Below are positions 26,891 to 35,813 of a stretch of 42,719 nucleotides of DNA, in pieces; position 1 is the stretch's first letter; every line of letters starts with the position of its first letter. The DNA comes from Enterobacterales bacterium. Its GTDB lineage: Bacteria > Pseudomonadota > Gammaproteobacteria > Enterobacterales > Enterobacteriaceae. Below the pieces are notes generated by a model that did not search any database, had not been told where the DNA came from, and worked only from the letters and a program-made list of their open reading frames with translations. The DNA is taken from contig JAATGH010000331.1 of NCBI GenBank assembly GCA_015654745.1, forward strand, positions 1-42,719. Direction: 5' to 3'. A program made the translations under genes and the position numbers.

Positions 26891-28603
26891 GTGGCGGTTC
26901 TGCTTTATCAGTTGACGATTATTATAACCTTGATCATGACGCGGTTTATCGCGCCGAAGCGGTTGATAGCGGCATGCCTCATTTGGACGGCATTTACCCT
27001 CGTAAATTTACTCTGGCCGCCGCTGATCATTATCCAACTGCTTGTTATCTGGATTACGTTTCTGTTTATCAAACCGTCTGAATCCGTCAAGCCAAAACCG
27101 CCATCCGGCGGGATTCAGCCGCCCCGCGCCGCGCCGGCTGCGGCAAAAACGACCAGGGTCGTAGCTCGACCGGCACCACCGCAGGTCAATCCGGCACCTC
27201 GGGCCAGTCCGGCAGCGAGCGCGGCGCGGACCGTCCCGGCGGTTGCCGATAAAAAAAACCTGGTACCGCCGAAGCAAACTGAAACGCTGGGGATACTGAA
27301 CTCGGTCACTCAGTTTTTCAACGAACTGGACGAGCGCGTTTCCTTCCAGCAGGCGGTGCAGGCGGCGACGTCGCCGTTATTACTCGCATGTGAAACCGAG
27401 CGACTGTACATCGAAAGATCGCTGGAGGATGCCCAGCGCCGGCTGGAGCGGGACCTCGTATTGTCCGCTGATGACAATATGCAAACGCTGTACGAGACCA
27501 ATCGCGCAAGGATCGAAAAACTGCTGCATAACGATGCCGCCGCCAAACCACCGGCAGCCATCGAATGTACGGATTTTCGCTCATTTCCGGTTCATGCGGA
27601 TCGGAATATCAACCAGGCTATCCAGGATAAACTTAACGCGGCAGTCGATGATTATGGCGCTTTTCTCCATGAAGTCCTCTTGCGCCTGAAAACCCCTGGG
27701 CTGACAGCCATATTTGAACAGGGTATCCGCAATTTGGGCGGCGCGGATCTGCTCGGCCGTATTTTTTGTTTCGCGCGTCCGGGCGCCGATTGGCGCGGTA
27801 TCGCCGAGATCGAATCATGGCGGAAGTCCGCCAATGAGGCGCAGCCACCAGCCATCAGCCGCCCTGCCGGCACTATTGCTACTGATGGCGCATCACGGCG
27901 GAAGACCGGTACGGCACGGGTCTTGCCCAACTTGCTGGATCTGCCGCAATATGCCGATCAAAAGTTACGCGAAGCGATAAAACAAGCCGCCGTGAGTAAG
28001 AAAATACCGCTGCTGACGCATTTCACCCGTGCCAGCAATCTGATTTCGATTCTGGAACATGGTCTATGCCCGGTAGATAACGCGCGGGCGTCCGGTATTA
28101 ACCCGCACACTAACGATCCGCTGCGCCTTGATGGTTACCCGGGCGCGGTTTCAGTTTCCATCGCTTTTCCAAACTATAAAATGTTTTACAAATATCGCCG
28201 GTTAAATCCCGGCGAGTCCTGGGTGGTACTGCTTCTGGCGCCCTCTATCCTGTGGGAGAAAAAATGCGGGTTCTGCCAGTACAATGCGGCAGACCGCAGG
28301 ATTTTAGGGCGTTCGTTGGCCTCGCTCACCAATATCGACGCTTTTCACAGCATGTTTAACCCAGCCGAAGATGGGCCGTCTCGGAAAGAACGGCAACTCA
28401 ACGACTACGACCCGACCGATCCCCAGGGCGAAGTTCTGGTTTTCAATGTGATTGAACCAAAATTCATCGAGGGGATCGCGTTTGAAAGCAGTGAGATACA
28501 AGCGGCTTATGCCGGGGCGATCGGTGCGCGCAAATGGAAAGTGCATGCGCCGGGCACCGGGCCATTTGGCTCCCGACATTATCGCGGGACATGGAGAGTG
28601 TAA
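26891..28603 (+). CDS. darT1: DarT1-type DNA ADP-ribosyltransferase toxin with membrane-anchor N-terminus
   Basis: This 570-residue protein starts with GTG after GGGGTG. Residues 3-60 form two or three hydrophobic segments. Residues 61-120 are Pro/Ala-rich. Residues 120-340 are a helical, charged region without known family. Residues 370-570 match the DarT fold: His377 in LLTHFTRASNLISILEHGL, Arg412 in LRLDGYPGAVSVSIAFPNYKMF and the catalytic Glu514 in PQGEVLVFNVIEPKFIEGIAF. DarT enzymes use NAD+ to ADP-ribosylate bases in single-stranded DNA; DarT1 is reported to target guanine. The NADAR antitoxin gene begins 4 bases later, which fixes the subtype. The long N-terminal extension is unusual. 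Confidence 0.9.
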   Translation: MAVLLYQLTIIITLIMTRFIAPKRLIAACLIWTAFTLVNLLWPPLIIIQLLVIWITFLFIKPSESVKPKPPSGGIQPPRAAPAAAKTTRVVARPAPPQVNPAPRASPAASAARTVPAVADKKNLVPPKQTETLGILNSVTQFFNELDERVSFQQAVQAATSPLLLACETERLYIERSLEDAQRRLERDLVLSADDNMQTLYETNRARIEKLLHNDAAAKPPAAIECTDFRSFPVHADRNINQAIQDKLNAAVDDYGAFLHEVLLRLKTPGLTAIFEQGIRNLGGADLLGRIFCFARPGADWRGIAEIESWRKSANEAQPPAISRPAGTIATDGASRRKTGTARVLPNLLDLPQYADQKLREAIKQAAVSKKIPLLTHFTRASNLISILEHGLCPVDNARASGINPHTNDPLRLDGYPGAVSVSIAFPNYKMFYKYRRLNPGESWVVLLLAPSILWEKKCGFCQYNAADRRILGRSLASLTNIDAFHSMFNPAEDGPSRKERQLNDYDPTDPQGEVLVFNVIEPKFIEGIAFESSEIQAAYAGAIGARKWKVHAPGTGPFGSRHYRGTWRV

Positions 28604-28607
28604 ACAG

Positions 28608-29306
28608 ATGGCACAACGACCGGTATTTATGCCAACCCTGGACGGGGAGCTGTGTGTACGCACCGAGAACGTCACCTTTGATTGGTTTCCTGGACTGTCA
28701 GTTGCACAAAAACAGCGCTCAATCGCATCGTTACACCACGCTGCCCATCTGCATCTCGGCGTCGACACTATCCTGGAAGTTTCCAGTAAATCCACGGAAA
28801 CACAGGGCAGGCAGCTCAGCGCCTTCAATCTTATGCTGAAAACGCAAGATTATCCGCGCGGGATAAGCGTTGAGTGTGCATTTCAGGGGAGTAAGGTCTT
28901 TGAACGCGGCGGGCCTTATGGTGACCTTTATACCGGCACCTCGACAGAAGCAAAACGGGATGTGCGCCTGCGTCATTCAGGCCGGCTGATAAAGTTTTGC
29001 TTTGAAAACGTGGATTGGCCGACCCTTCCCCAAACGGCGTTCTATGACTGGCTCTACCTTACCGCGTTGATGCAAAATCCGTCATTGGCGGCTAATCTTG
29101 CCGGCTATGGGGGGTTTACCGATATTGAATTCAACCCTGAAAAGTCGATTAATTGCCAGGCATATGCCATTGCGCTGTATGTCGCGCTGGCTCGGCGCGG
29201 TGAACTGGCCGCGGTACCACGCGGCAAAGACGCTTTTCTCAAGCTTATCGGCGATCGACCCGGGAGTCATGTGCCAAAAGGTCCATGGCAGGAATCCCTT
29301 TTTTGA
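28608..29306 (+). CDS. DarT1-associated NADAR antitoxin (DNA ADP-ribosylglycohydrolase)
   Basis: This 232-residue protein matches the NADAR family found beside DarT1: the N-terminal RPVFMPTLDGELCVRTENVTFDWFPGLSVAQKQRSIASLH, the central SVECAFQGSKVFERGGPYGDLY, TAFYDWLYLTAL and the C-terminal GFTDIEFNPEKSINCQAYAIALYVALARRG. NADAR enzymes of this group remove ADP-ribose from guanine in DNA and so neutralise DarT1. The ATG at 28608 follows the toxin stop by 4 bases with GGAGAG upstream, so toxin and antitoxin are co-translated. Confidence 0.92.
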   Translation: MAQRPVFMPTLDGELCVRTENVTFDWFPGLSVAQKQRSIASLHHAAHLHLGVDTILEVSSKSTETQGRQLSAFNLMLKTQDYPRGISVECAFQGSKVFERGGPYGDLYTGTSTEAKRDVRLRHSGRLIKFCFENVDWPTLPQTAFYDWLYLTALMQNPSLAANLAGYGGFTDIEFNPEKSINCQAYAIALYVALARRGELAAVPRGKDAFLKLIGDRPGSHVPKGPWQESLF

Positions 29307-29662
29307 TCATAGGATGCCGCATTTCGGTTTACCCAGGTTCCCTCCCCTCCATATCATGCGATAAACCGGTAATAACCTTTGCCCATTCCCGTGGTGCGGT
29401 TCGGGCGTAAAGCCCGGCGTTCAGTTCTTCGGTCGATTCGCCGCACGGATAGCGAAACGGCCTGCTCCGCCGATCCTACTCACGCGTTTCAGCCGCACTA
29501 ATCACATTTATGCATAAGTATTTTTATTCGGCTCATTACCTGTTACGATGCAATTAGTCCTAACTAAGGACAAATTGATCTTTATACCAGCAATTGCCTT
29601 GCCCCTCCGGCGAATAAGCCGGGTAATGAGTTGTTTTAGAATGATAAATGACGGGAGCACAT
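29307..29662. other. Intergenic stretch before the amino-sugar operon
   Basis: This stretch has 356 bases. The left part is GC-rich and reads on the minus strand (29325-29470) as a 48-codon protein-like fragment (STEELNAGLYARTAP) without a start, possibly a gene remnant. The right part is AT-rich and holds the imperfect palindrome at 29552-29576. Confidence 0.35.
29552..29576. promoter_or_regulatory. Imperfect palindrome, candidate ROK-regulator operator
   Basis: GTCCT (29557-29561) and AGGAC (29567-29571) pair around a five-base centre. After one mismatch the pairing extends through AATT on both sides, giving a 25-base dyad. It lies about 90 bases before the symporter gene. The ROK regulator ending this operon is the likely binder; inferred. 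Confidence 0.45.
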
Positions 29663-31180
29663 ATGAACGGGTTTGACTATGCGGTAATGGCGCTTTACGC
29701 GGTGATGATCGTTTCCATCACCCTCTGGGCGATGCGGCGGGTGGGAAGCACCAAAGATTTTTTTGCCGCCGGCGGTAACATGCCCTGGTGGTTATCCGGC
29801 GTGTCCCACCATATGTCGGGTTATAGCGCGGCGGTGTTCGTGGCGTACGCCGCGGTCGCTTACAATTACGGTATCACGATCTATTTCTGGTGGGCATTGC
29901 CCATTTCCATCGCGGTGTTTATCGGCTCATTTCTTTTTGCTCCCCGCTGGGCGCGCCTGCGCCTGCACATGAATATCGAATCGCCAATGGAGTACCTCGC
30001 CACCCGTTATAATGTCCCGACTCAGCAGGTGCTTGCCTGGAGCGGCGTATTGCTGAAAACCTTTGACGTGGGCGCAAAATGGGCCGCCATTGCGGTGATT
30101 ATCAACGTTTTTACCGGCCTGAATCCGGTAGCCGGTATTTTGATTTCGGGGGGCATAAGCCTGTTTTACACCATGATGGGTGGACTTTGGGCGGATGCCT
30201 GTAACGACTTTGGCCAGTTTGTGGTGCAATTTGTCGCGGCTATCGTGATGGTGGCGGCGGTGGCCGCGCAGCTCGGAGGGCTCGGGGAATTACTCACCGT
30301 GTGGGATAAGCTGCCCGCCGGCCATGCCGAGGTGGTTCAAGGCCCCTACACCATGGGCTTTATTCTGGCTTATTTCCTGATATACACCCTGAGTTACAAT
30401 GGCGGTACCTGGAACCTCGCCCAACGTTTTATTGCCTCGCCGCGGGGGAAGGATGCACGCAAAGCGGCGCTGCTTTCAAGCGTGCTGTACCTGGTGTGGC
30501 CGCTGGTGCTGTTCTACCCGATGTGGGCCGCGCCGTTGCTGCATCCCGGCCTGGCCGATCCGTCGAAATCTTATTCGCTGATGGCCATGAGCCTGCTGCC
30601 GCACGGGCTGGTGGGTCTGGTACTGGTCGCCATGTTTACCCACACCTTGTCGATGACCTCCTCCGACTCCAATGCCATTACCGCTGTCGTCACCCGTGAT
30701 ATTTTGCCCAGATTATTCCCGCGTAAGTTCGCCAATGGCCGAGCGTCGTTGCTGGTCGCCCGGATCACCGTGCTGCTGTTCATCCTGACCACGTTATTGA
30801 TCGCCATTAACGCCAGCCACTTCGGCGGAGTGCTGGAACTGTTGATCATCTGGTTCGGCGGTCTGGTGGGGCCGATTTCCATCCCTATGCTGTTGGGGTT
30901 ATTGCCGTGGTTCCGCAAATGCGGTTCGACCGCCGCGATCGTTTCTTGGTGCATCGGCGTCGGCAGCTTCTTTGTCGTTAAATTCCTGCTTCCGGGCATG
31001 AGTACCACCGTCATCATCGCGACACCGGTGCTGCTCTCTTTCGTTTCCTATTCTCTCGGCGGCTTCCTGCGCCGGCGCCCGGTGCGCGCGGAGGTGGATG
31101 AACTGCTGTTGGCCTTGAATCAGGATCAGGATGATGAGGACGAAACGCTCGCCTCGTCTGTTTTGAAACACAACGGATAA
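29663..31180 (+). CDS. Sodium:solute symporter (SSS family)
   Basis: This protein of about 505 residues has some 13 hydrophobic segments and the SSS layout. The first helix region reads STKDFFAAGGNMPWWLSGVSHHMSGYSAAVF, with later TMMGGLWADACNDFGQFVVQF and AMFTHTLSMTSSDSNAITAVVTRDIL, which holds the Ser/Thr residues of the sodium site. The ATG at 29663 has GGGAG five bases upstream. It is the first gene of an operon with glucosamine-6-phosphate deaminase, N-acetylglucosamine-6-phosphate deacetylase and a ROK protein. So the cargo is probably an N-acetylated amino sugar or sialic-acid-like compound. Confidence 0.93.
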   Translation: MNGFDYAVMALYAVMIVSITLWAMRRVGSTKDFFAAGGNMPWWLSGVSHHMSGYSAAVFVAYAAVAYNYGITIYFWWALPISIAVFIGSFLFAPRWARLRLHMNIESPMEYLATRYNVPTQQVLAWSGVLLKTFDVGAKWAAIAVIINVFTGLNPVAGILISGGISLFYTMMGGLWADACNDFGQFVVQFVAAIVMVAAVAAQLGGLGELLTVWDKLPAGHAEVVQGPYTMGFILAYFLIYTLSYNGGTWNLAQRFIASPRGKDARKAALLSSVLYLVWPLVLFYPMWAAPLLHPGLADPSKSYSLMAMSLLPHGLVGLVLVAMFTHTLSMTSSDSNAITAVVTRDILPRLFPRKFANGRASLLVARITVLLFILTTLLIAINASHFGGVLELLIIWFGGLVGPISIPMLLGLLPWFRKCGSTAAIVSWCIGVGSFFVVKFLLPGMSTTVIIATPVLLSFVSYSLGGFLRRRPVRAEVDELLLALNQDQDDEDETLASSVLKHNG

Positions 31181-31198
31181 CAGGAGATAAGCAAAACC

Positions 31199-31954
31199 AT
31201 GGCTGAACATGTGCAGATAGCGCGGTTACAGGTAGAGATTTTCGCTGACCGACCCACCATGGGCACAGCGGCGGGACGGGCGGTGGCACAAGCGCTCAAG
31301 GAGCGTCTAAGCCGCCAGGACCGGGTACGGATGGTATTTGCCGCCGCTCCCTCGCAGCTGGAGTTTCTGGCGGCGCTGGTCGCGCAGGCGGATATCGACT
31401 GGTCGCGGGTCACCGCGTTTCATATGGATGAATATATTGGTTTATCCCCCGACTCGCCGGCGCGTTTTAGCCACTTTCTCGACGAACATCTGTTCGATAA
31501 GGTAAAACCGGGCCGGGTTTATCGCATACGACCGGAGCCGGACCCACGGCAATGCTGCGAGCGTTATGCCCAACGCCTGGCCGAAGCGCCGATTGATCTG
31601 GTTTGCCTGGGTATCGGTGAAAATGGTCATCTGGCCTTTAACGATCCTCCGGTGGCCGATTTTGCCGATCCGCTACGGGTGAAAATCGTTACCCTGGATG
31701 AAACATGCCGGCAGCAGCAGGTCAATGACGGCTGCTTCCCCGCGCTTGAATCGGTGCCGACCCGGGCCATCACCCTGACCATCCCCGCGCTGCTGTCCGC
31801 GGATCGCCTGTTTTGTATCGTACCCGGCGCACGTAAGAAAGAGGCGTTGCAGGCGCTGCGCGACGCCCCGCTGACCACCGACTGGCCGGCCACCAGCCTG
31901 CGTCAACACCCGCACTGTATTTTATACACCGATCGGGAGGGATGGGGAGAATAA
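31199..31954 (+). CDS. nagB: Glucosamine-6-phosphate deaminase/isomerase family protein
   Basis: This 251-residue NagB-family enzyme has the active-site segments FHMDEYIGLSPDSPARFSHFLDEHLFD (general-base Asp) and GIGENGHLAFNDPP (His of the ring-opening site). E. coli NagB has GNDGH where this has GENGH, as in the shorter NagB group. The reaction would be glucosamine 6-phosphate to fructose 6-phosphate plus ammonia. It follows the symporter by 18 bases and precedes nagA by 2 bases. A related substrate, e.g. another aminohexose phosphate, is possible. Confidence 0.9.
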   Translation: MAEHVQIARLQVEIFADRPTMGTAAGRAVAQALKERLSRQDRVRMVFAAAPSQLEFLAALVAQADIDWSRVTAFHMDEYIGLSPDSPARFSHFLDEHLFDKVKPGRVYRIRPEPDPRQCCERYAQRLAEAPIDLVCLGIGENGHLAFNDPPVADFADPLRVKIVTLDETCRQQQVNDGCFPALESVPTRAITLTIPALLSADRLFCIVPGARKKEALQALRDAPLTTDWPATSLRQHPHCILYTDREGWGE

Positions 31955-31956
31955 CC

Positions 31957-33126
31957 ATGGATAACATCGTTTTGCAGGGAAGGGAATATCGCCATTTGCA
32001 GCCGGTGGCCATTACCGCCAGCGATGGGGTGATCCAGTCGATTGCCCCGCTGGCCCCCTCGGCGGTTACCGCTGAGCTGCCTATTATTGCGCCGGGACTG
32101 GTGGATTTGCAGGTTAATGGTTTTGCCGGTCATGATTTTAACCATTACCCCCTTAGCGACACCGCGCTGACCGGCGCCACGCGTCGGCTCTGGCAAACCG
32201 GCGTCACGCAATTTTTGCCCACGGTGATCACCAACGGCAGTGAGGCGATCGCCCAGATGGTGGCCACGATCCGGCAAATGATCGAGCAGGGGCTGCCGGA
32301 AAGCCGGTCGGTGGCCGGTATTCATCTGGAAGGACCCTTTTTGAGCCCGGAGGATGGACCCCGCGGCGCCCACCAGCGCCAGCATATTCAGCCGCCGTCC
32401 TGGTCCCGGTTTACCGCGTGGCAGGAGGCCGCCCATGGCTGGATAAAAATCCTGACGCTGTCGCCGGAATGGCCCGGTGCCGGCGATTTTATTCTCCGCT
32501 GCCGGGCGGGAGGTACGCTGGTTTCCATTGGCCACACGGCGGCCGATGCGCAGCAAATCGCCACGGCGGTGGCCGCGGGCGCCAGCATGTCGACCCATTT
32601 GGGCAATGGGGCCCATTTGCTTCTCCCCCGCCACCCCAACTATCTCTGGGAGCAGTTGGCCGAGGATCGCCTGGCCTGCGCGTTTATCGCCGATGGCGAG
32701 CATCTGCCGGCGTCGGTCATGCGGGTATTTATGCGCGTAAAAGGGGAACGGGCGCTGATTGTCAGCGATGCCACCAGCCTGGCTGGCATGCCGCCTGGGC
32801 GCTATCGCACCCATATTGGCGGCGATGTACTGCTGAGCGACGAAGGGCGACTGTCGGTGGCCGATAGCCCCCATCTGCTGGCGGGCTCGGCCCAGCCGCT
32901 GCTGCAAGGGGTGAATAATCTTATTCGGCTAAAATTGGCGGAGCGCGCCGAGGCCATTGATATGGCGTCCCTGCGTCCGGCGCGTTTGCTGAATTTACCC
33001 GCCGCCGCCGGGCTGTCGCCCGGCGCGCCGCTCAACGCCGTGCTGCTGGAAGAAAATGCCCAGGGCCAGCTCGCCGCGCTGGCGACCCTATTGCAAGGGG
33101 AACGGGTTTGGCAGCGAGGTGCCTGA
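31957..33126 (+). CDS. nagA: N-acetylglucosamine-6-phosphate deacetylase
   Basis: This 389-residue amidohydrolase has the NagA pattern: APGLVDLQVNGFAGHDFN near the start, metal-binding Glu in GIHLEGPFLSPE, His in LVSIGHTAADA, MSTHLGNGAHLL and the catalytic Asp in LIVSDATSLAGMP. It removes acetate from the 6-phosphate of an N-acetylated amino sugar to feed the NagB-like enzyme. The ATG at 31957 has GGGGAG upstream and sits 2 bases after the nagB stop. Confidence 0.93.
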   Translation: MDNIVLQGREYRHLQPVAITASDGVIQSIAPLAPSAVTAELPIIAPGLVDLQVNGFAGHDFNHYPLSDTALTGATRRLWQTGVTQFLPTVITNGSEAIAQMVATIRQMIEQGLPESRSVAGIHLEGPFLSPEDGPRGAHQRQHIQPPSWSRFTAWQEAAHGWIKILTLSPEWPGAGDFILRCRAGGTLVSIGHTAADAQQIATAVAAGASMSTHLGNGAHLLLPRHPNYLWEQLAEDRLACAFIADGEHLPASVMRVFMRVKGERALIVSDATSLAGMPPGRYRTHIGGDVLLSDEGRLSVADSPHLLAGSAQPLLQGVNNLIRLKLAERAEAIDMASLRPARLLNLPAAAGLSPGAPLNAVLLEENAQGQLAALATLLQGERVWQRGA

Positions 33127-33185
33127 GGACAGCGGCAACAGAGTGTGCCAAAATACGTGCCGGATAGGGTTCAAACGGGAACGCC

Positions 33186-34274
33186 ATGAAAGCGCAAGGA
33201 AAAGGTCCGGCACAGTTAAGATTATACAATGAAAACCGGGTGCTTAGCTGGCTGCGCTATCATCCCGTGGTTTCGCGGCAAGAGATTGCCGTGGCCCTGG
33301 CGCTGGGTAAAAATACCGTTTCGCAAATCATCGATGATTTTATCAGCCAAGGCTATGTAAAAGAAATTGGCACCGCGTCGGTGAGCGGCGTCGGGCGGCC
33401 TAAAATCGAACTTGCGCTGTTGCCCGAACGCCTGCCGATAGCCGGGGTCTCCATTGAGCATCAACGGTTAAAGTGGGCCATATGCGATTTCACCGGCGCG
33501 GTCATTGAATGCGACGACGCGGCCTGTGACACTGCGTCACCCGACGCGGTGTTAATCCAGATCAACCGGCTCTGTGCCCGTTTTGTCCAGTTGGCGCCCG
33601 CGCTTATCGGCATCGGGATCGGTTTTCCCGGTATTGTCGATCCGGTGGCGGGCATTATCCATTATTCATCCCATCTGGGCTGGGAAAACGTGGCGGTCAG
33701 CGCCGCGCTTGACAGCCCGGTCCCCTGCTATGTAATGAACAGCGTGAAGGCGGCAGCCTTGCATTGCCGGCAGGGACTAAGTAAAACCAGCATATTCTAT
33801 CTGCGTATCGGCGAGGGCGTCGGCGGCGCGCTGTTAATGCCGGGCGGCATTGAATACGGCGCCAGCTGGACCGCGGGTGAAATTGGTCATATCGCCGTAA
33901 CCGATCAAGGCCCGCCGTGCCGCTGTGGGCAGCGTGGCTGTCTTGAGTCGCTGATCCGCTATCCGGTGATGCAGGCTCGCCTCAATACGCCGGGCCTGAG
34001 CGAGGCGCAGCGGCGGCGGCATTACCAGGACGCCGGCGGTTGGCTCGGTAAGGCCTGTAGCCAGGTGATCCACTTGATCAATCCCCATCTGCTGGTGATT
34101 GACACGCCTTATAATGCTTCCGCTGATTTTACCCAGGCGACGCGGACAAGCATCACCGCCCATACGTTGGTGTTTCCGCTGAGCAGAACGCAGATTCAAT
34201 TCACCGAGCAGCGCTTTGACCTGGCGGTTGGGGCGGCGCTGGCGGTCACGGAATTGCAGGCAAAGGTGTGGTAG
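33186..34274 (+). CDS. ROK-family transcriptional regulator (NagC/Mlc/XylR-like)
   Basis: This 362-residue protein joins an N-terminal winged helix-turn-helix (residues 14-60: VLSWLRYHPVVSRQEIAVALALGKNTVSQIIDDFISQG) to a ROK sugar-binding domain. GIGIGFPGIVD near 143, zinc ligands His235 (GEIGHI), Cys245, Cys247 and Cys252 (CRCGQRGC) are present. The kinase catalytic Asp of active ROK kinases (N-D-A) is Ser186 here (MNSVKAAAL). So it should bind but not phosphorylate sugar. It lies 59 bases after nagA and probably autoregulates the operon. Confidence 0.92.
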   Translation: MKAQGKGPAQLRLYNENRVLSWLRYHPVVSRQEIAVALALGKNTVSQIIDDFISQGYVKEIGTASVSGVGRPKIELALLPERLPIAGVSIEHQRLKWAICDFTGAVIECDDAACDTASPDAVLIQINRLCARFVQLAPALIGIGIGFPGIVDPVAGIIHYSSHLGWENVAVSAALDSPVPCYVMNSVKAAALHCRQGLSKTSIFYLRIGEGVGGALLMPGGIEYGASWTAGEIGHIAVTDQGPPCRCGQRGCLESLIRYPVMQARLNTPGLSEAQRRRHYQDAGGWLGKACSQVIHLINPHLLVIDTPYNASADFTQATRTSITAHTLVFPLSRTQIQFTEQRFDLAVGAALAVTELQAKVW

Positions 34275-34346
34275 GTACGGCTGTTTACGCGCCAAACCGG
34301 CCTGATTTCAAAAATAAGGCTCGTCGGTCCCCTATCGGCTATTATC

Positions 34347-35306
34347 TCAACGCTGCGAAGAGTCCTCCTTGAGTCGGGTGAATTGCTGTTCCAGCATCGT
34401 TTTTCCCCATTGTTCCCCCTGCCATTCTTTGACCAACCGGAACCCGAATGACTCATAAAGGCGACGAGCCGCATCGAGTCCGCTGAACGTCCACAGCTGC
34501 ACTGCGGCAAAACCGAACCGATCGCAAAAATCCATGGCTTCCTTGAGCAGCTTGCGACCCATCCCGCTCCCGCGACAGTCATCATCCAGAATGAACCAGC
34601 GCAGATGCGCCTCATTATTGCCCAGATCCTGACCATCTATTACTACCGATCCGACCACTCGACCATGATGCATCGCGAGCCAAATGCGATTCCCTTTTTC
34701 ATCAAGCCGACCGGCGAATTCAGCGACGCCGGCGGCAACTTTGCTTTCAAAAAAGTATTCAAAGCCATAATGAAGGGAATAATAATTCGCATGCATCTCC
34801 GTTATGCGCCCGATCATGCTCGGCGTGTAACCCGTAACGATCTCGATATCATGTCCAGCGTCGGCAATGCCATATCTGCATGCTTCCAGCGCCCGGGCAT
34901 AAGCAGATAGCCCACGAGCCACGGACCGCCGTTGGGACACATCCAAATGTTCAAGAGCGTTGGCCACCTGCGTAGTGGCATGATCATTTATCCTGGATAC
35001 GCAGATTTTTCCCTGTTCAGTCAGCTGCAGTTGCTTAATACGGGCGTCTTGTGGCGACTGAACTTCTTGTAGTTCGCCTGCCTTGATGAGCTTAGCCAGC
35101 ATCCGGCTGACGCTGGATTTTTCAAGGCCCAGCACCTGCGCCAACTGGACGGCGGTCATCGCGCCCTGGCGGTCAATTTCCAGCAGGGTATGGACCGCCG
35201 AGGGTGAATACGCCGTCGCGGCCAGGGTATTGTTCATAAACCCCCACTCACGCACCATACGGCGTGATGAAACGCGAATATCATTAATCATCAGTAGATT
35301 GGTCAT
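34347..35306 (-). CDS. MarR-GNAT fusion regulator
   Basis: This 319-residue protein has a MarR winged helix (residues 30-150: SPSAVHTLLEIDRQGAMTAVQLAQVLGLEKSSVSRMLAKLIKAGELQ) fused to a GNAT acetyltransferase domain (165-310) with the acetyl-CoA loop DDDCRGSGMGRKLLKEAMDF. Such fusions are common in proteobacteria; the acetylated target is unknown. The first ATG fits the family start MTNLL-DIR-SSRRMVREWGF, though no clear ribosome site is seen. A palindromic MarR box lies 31 bases upstream. Confidence 0.92.
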   Translation of the reverse strand: MTNLLMINDIRVSSRRMVREWGFMNNTLAATAYSPSAVHTLLEIDRQGAMTAVQLAQVLGLEKSSVSRMLAKLIKAGELQEVQSPQDARIKQLQLTEQGKICVSRINDHATTQVANALEHLDVSQRRSVARGLSAYARALEACRYGIADAGHDIEIVTGYTPSMIGRITEMHANYYSLHYGFEYFFESKVAAGVAEFAGRLDEKGNRIWLAMHHGRVVGSVVIDGQDLGNNEAHLRWFILDDDCRGSGMGRKLLKEAMDFCDRFGFAAVQLWTFSGLDAARRLYESFGFRLVKEWQGEQWGKTMLEQQFTRLKEDSSQR

Positions 35307-35336
35307 GGCTGCATCGGATATCGAGTCAATTTAATC

Positions 35337-35351
35337 GTTGTATAATACAAC
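35337..35351. promoter_or_regulatory. MarR-box palindrome (autoregulatory operator)
   Basis: GTTGTATAATACAAC has perfect seven-base arms around one central base, the TTGTAT-ATACAA pattern typical of MarR proteins. It also contains TATAAT, so binding would occlude a promoter. It lies just upstream of the MarR-GNAT start. Confidence 0.65.
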
Positions 35352-35813
35352 CATCGATTATCCTCTGTTGTCAATGACGGCACATTATTTCAGGCAGGGA
35401 CAATGACGGTGAGTGAATCTGACCAACGGAGATACCCTCATAATTCCGCTATCGAGACCAACAAACATAGCTGTAAAACAGTGTCTTGCAGACGAAGCGG
35501 GCCGGCTATGGCCAAATTACTAAGCGACGCTGGTCATGCGCGCTTTGCCCGAACGTGTTTGCCTCCGCGTGATGATGTGTGATTTCTGGCGATTGATAAG
35601 ATTGCGTAAGTCAGACTGAGTCATGTTAGCGCGATCGATTATTTTATTAGGAGCAGCTAATTTATATGAAAAAAAATGCTAATAGTTATCATTCCGATAT
35701 TTTTGTCATGACGAAATTAAAAAACCACCAACAGATATTCTTAAAATTAATACTAAGCTAATCATTGAATCGTATGATTCAGATTGCCGACACATCCACT
35801 AAGGCCATCATTA
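35352..35813. other. Gene-free stretch
   Basis: These 460-odd bases lie between the divergently transcribed MarR-GNAT and cytochrome b genes. I see no convincing gene or repeat. The right third is AT-rich and presumably holds the cytochrome gene promoter. Confidence 0.45.

Noticed and set aside
26827-27081. 84-codon frame overlapping the start of the DarT1 gene in another frame
   Set aside because: TTG start without support; the overlapping frame encodes a coherent membrane segment that continues into the toxin.
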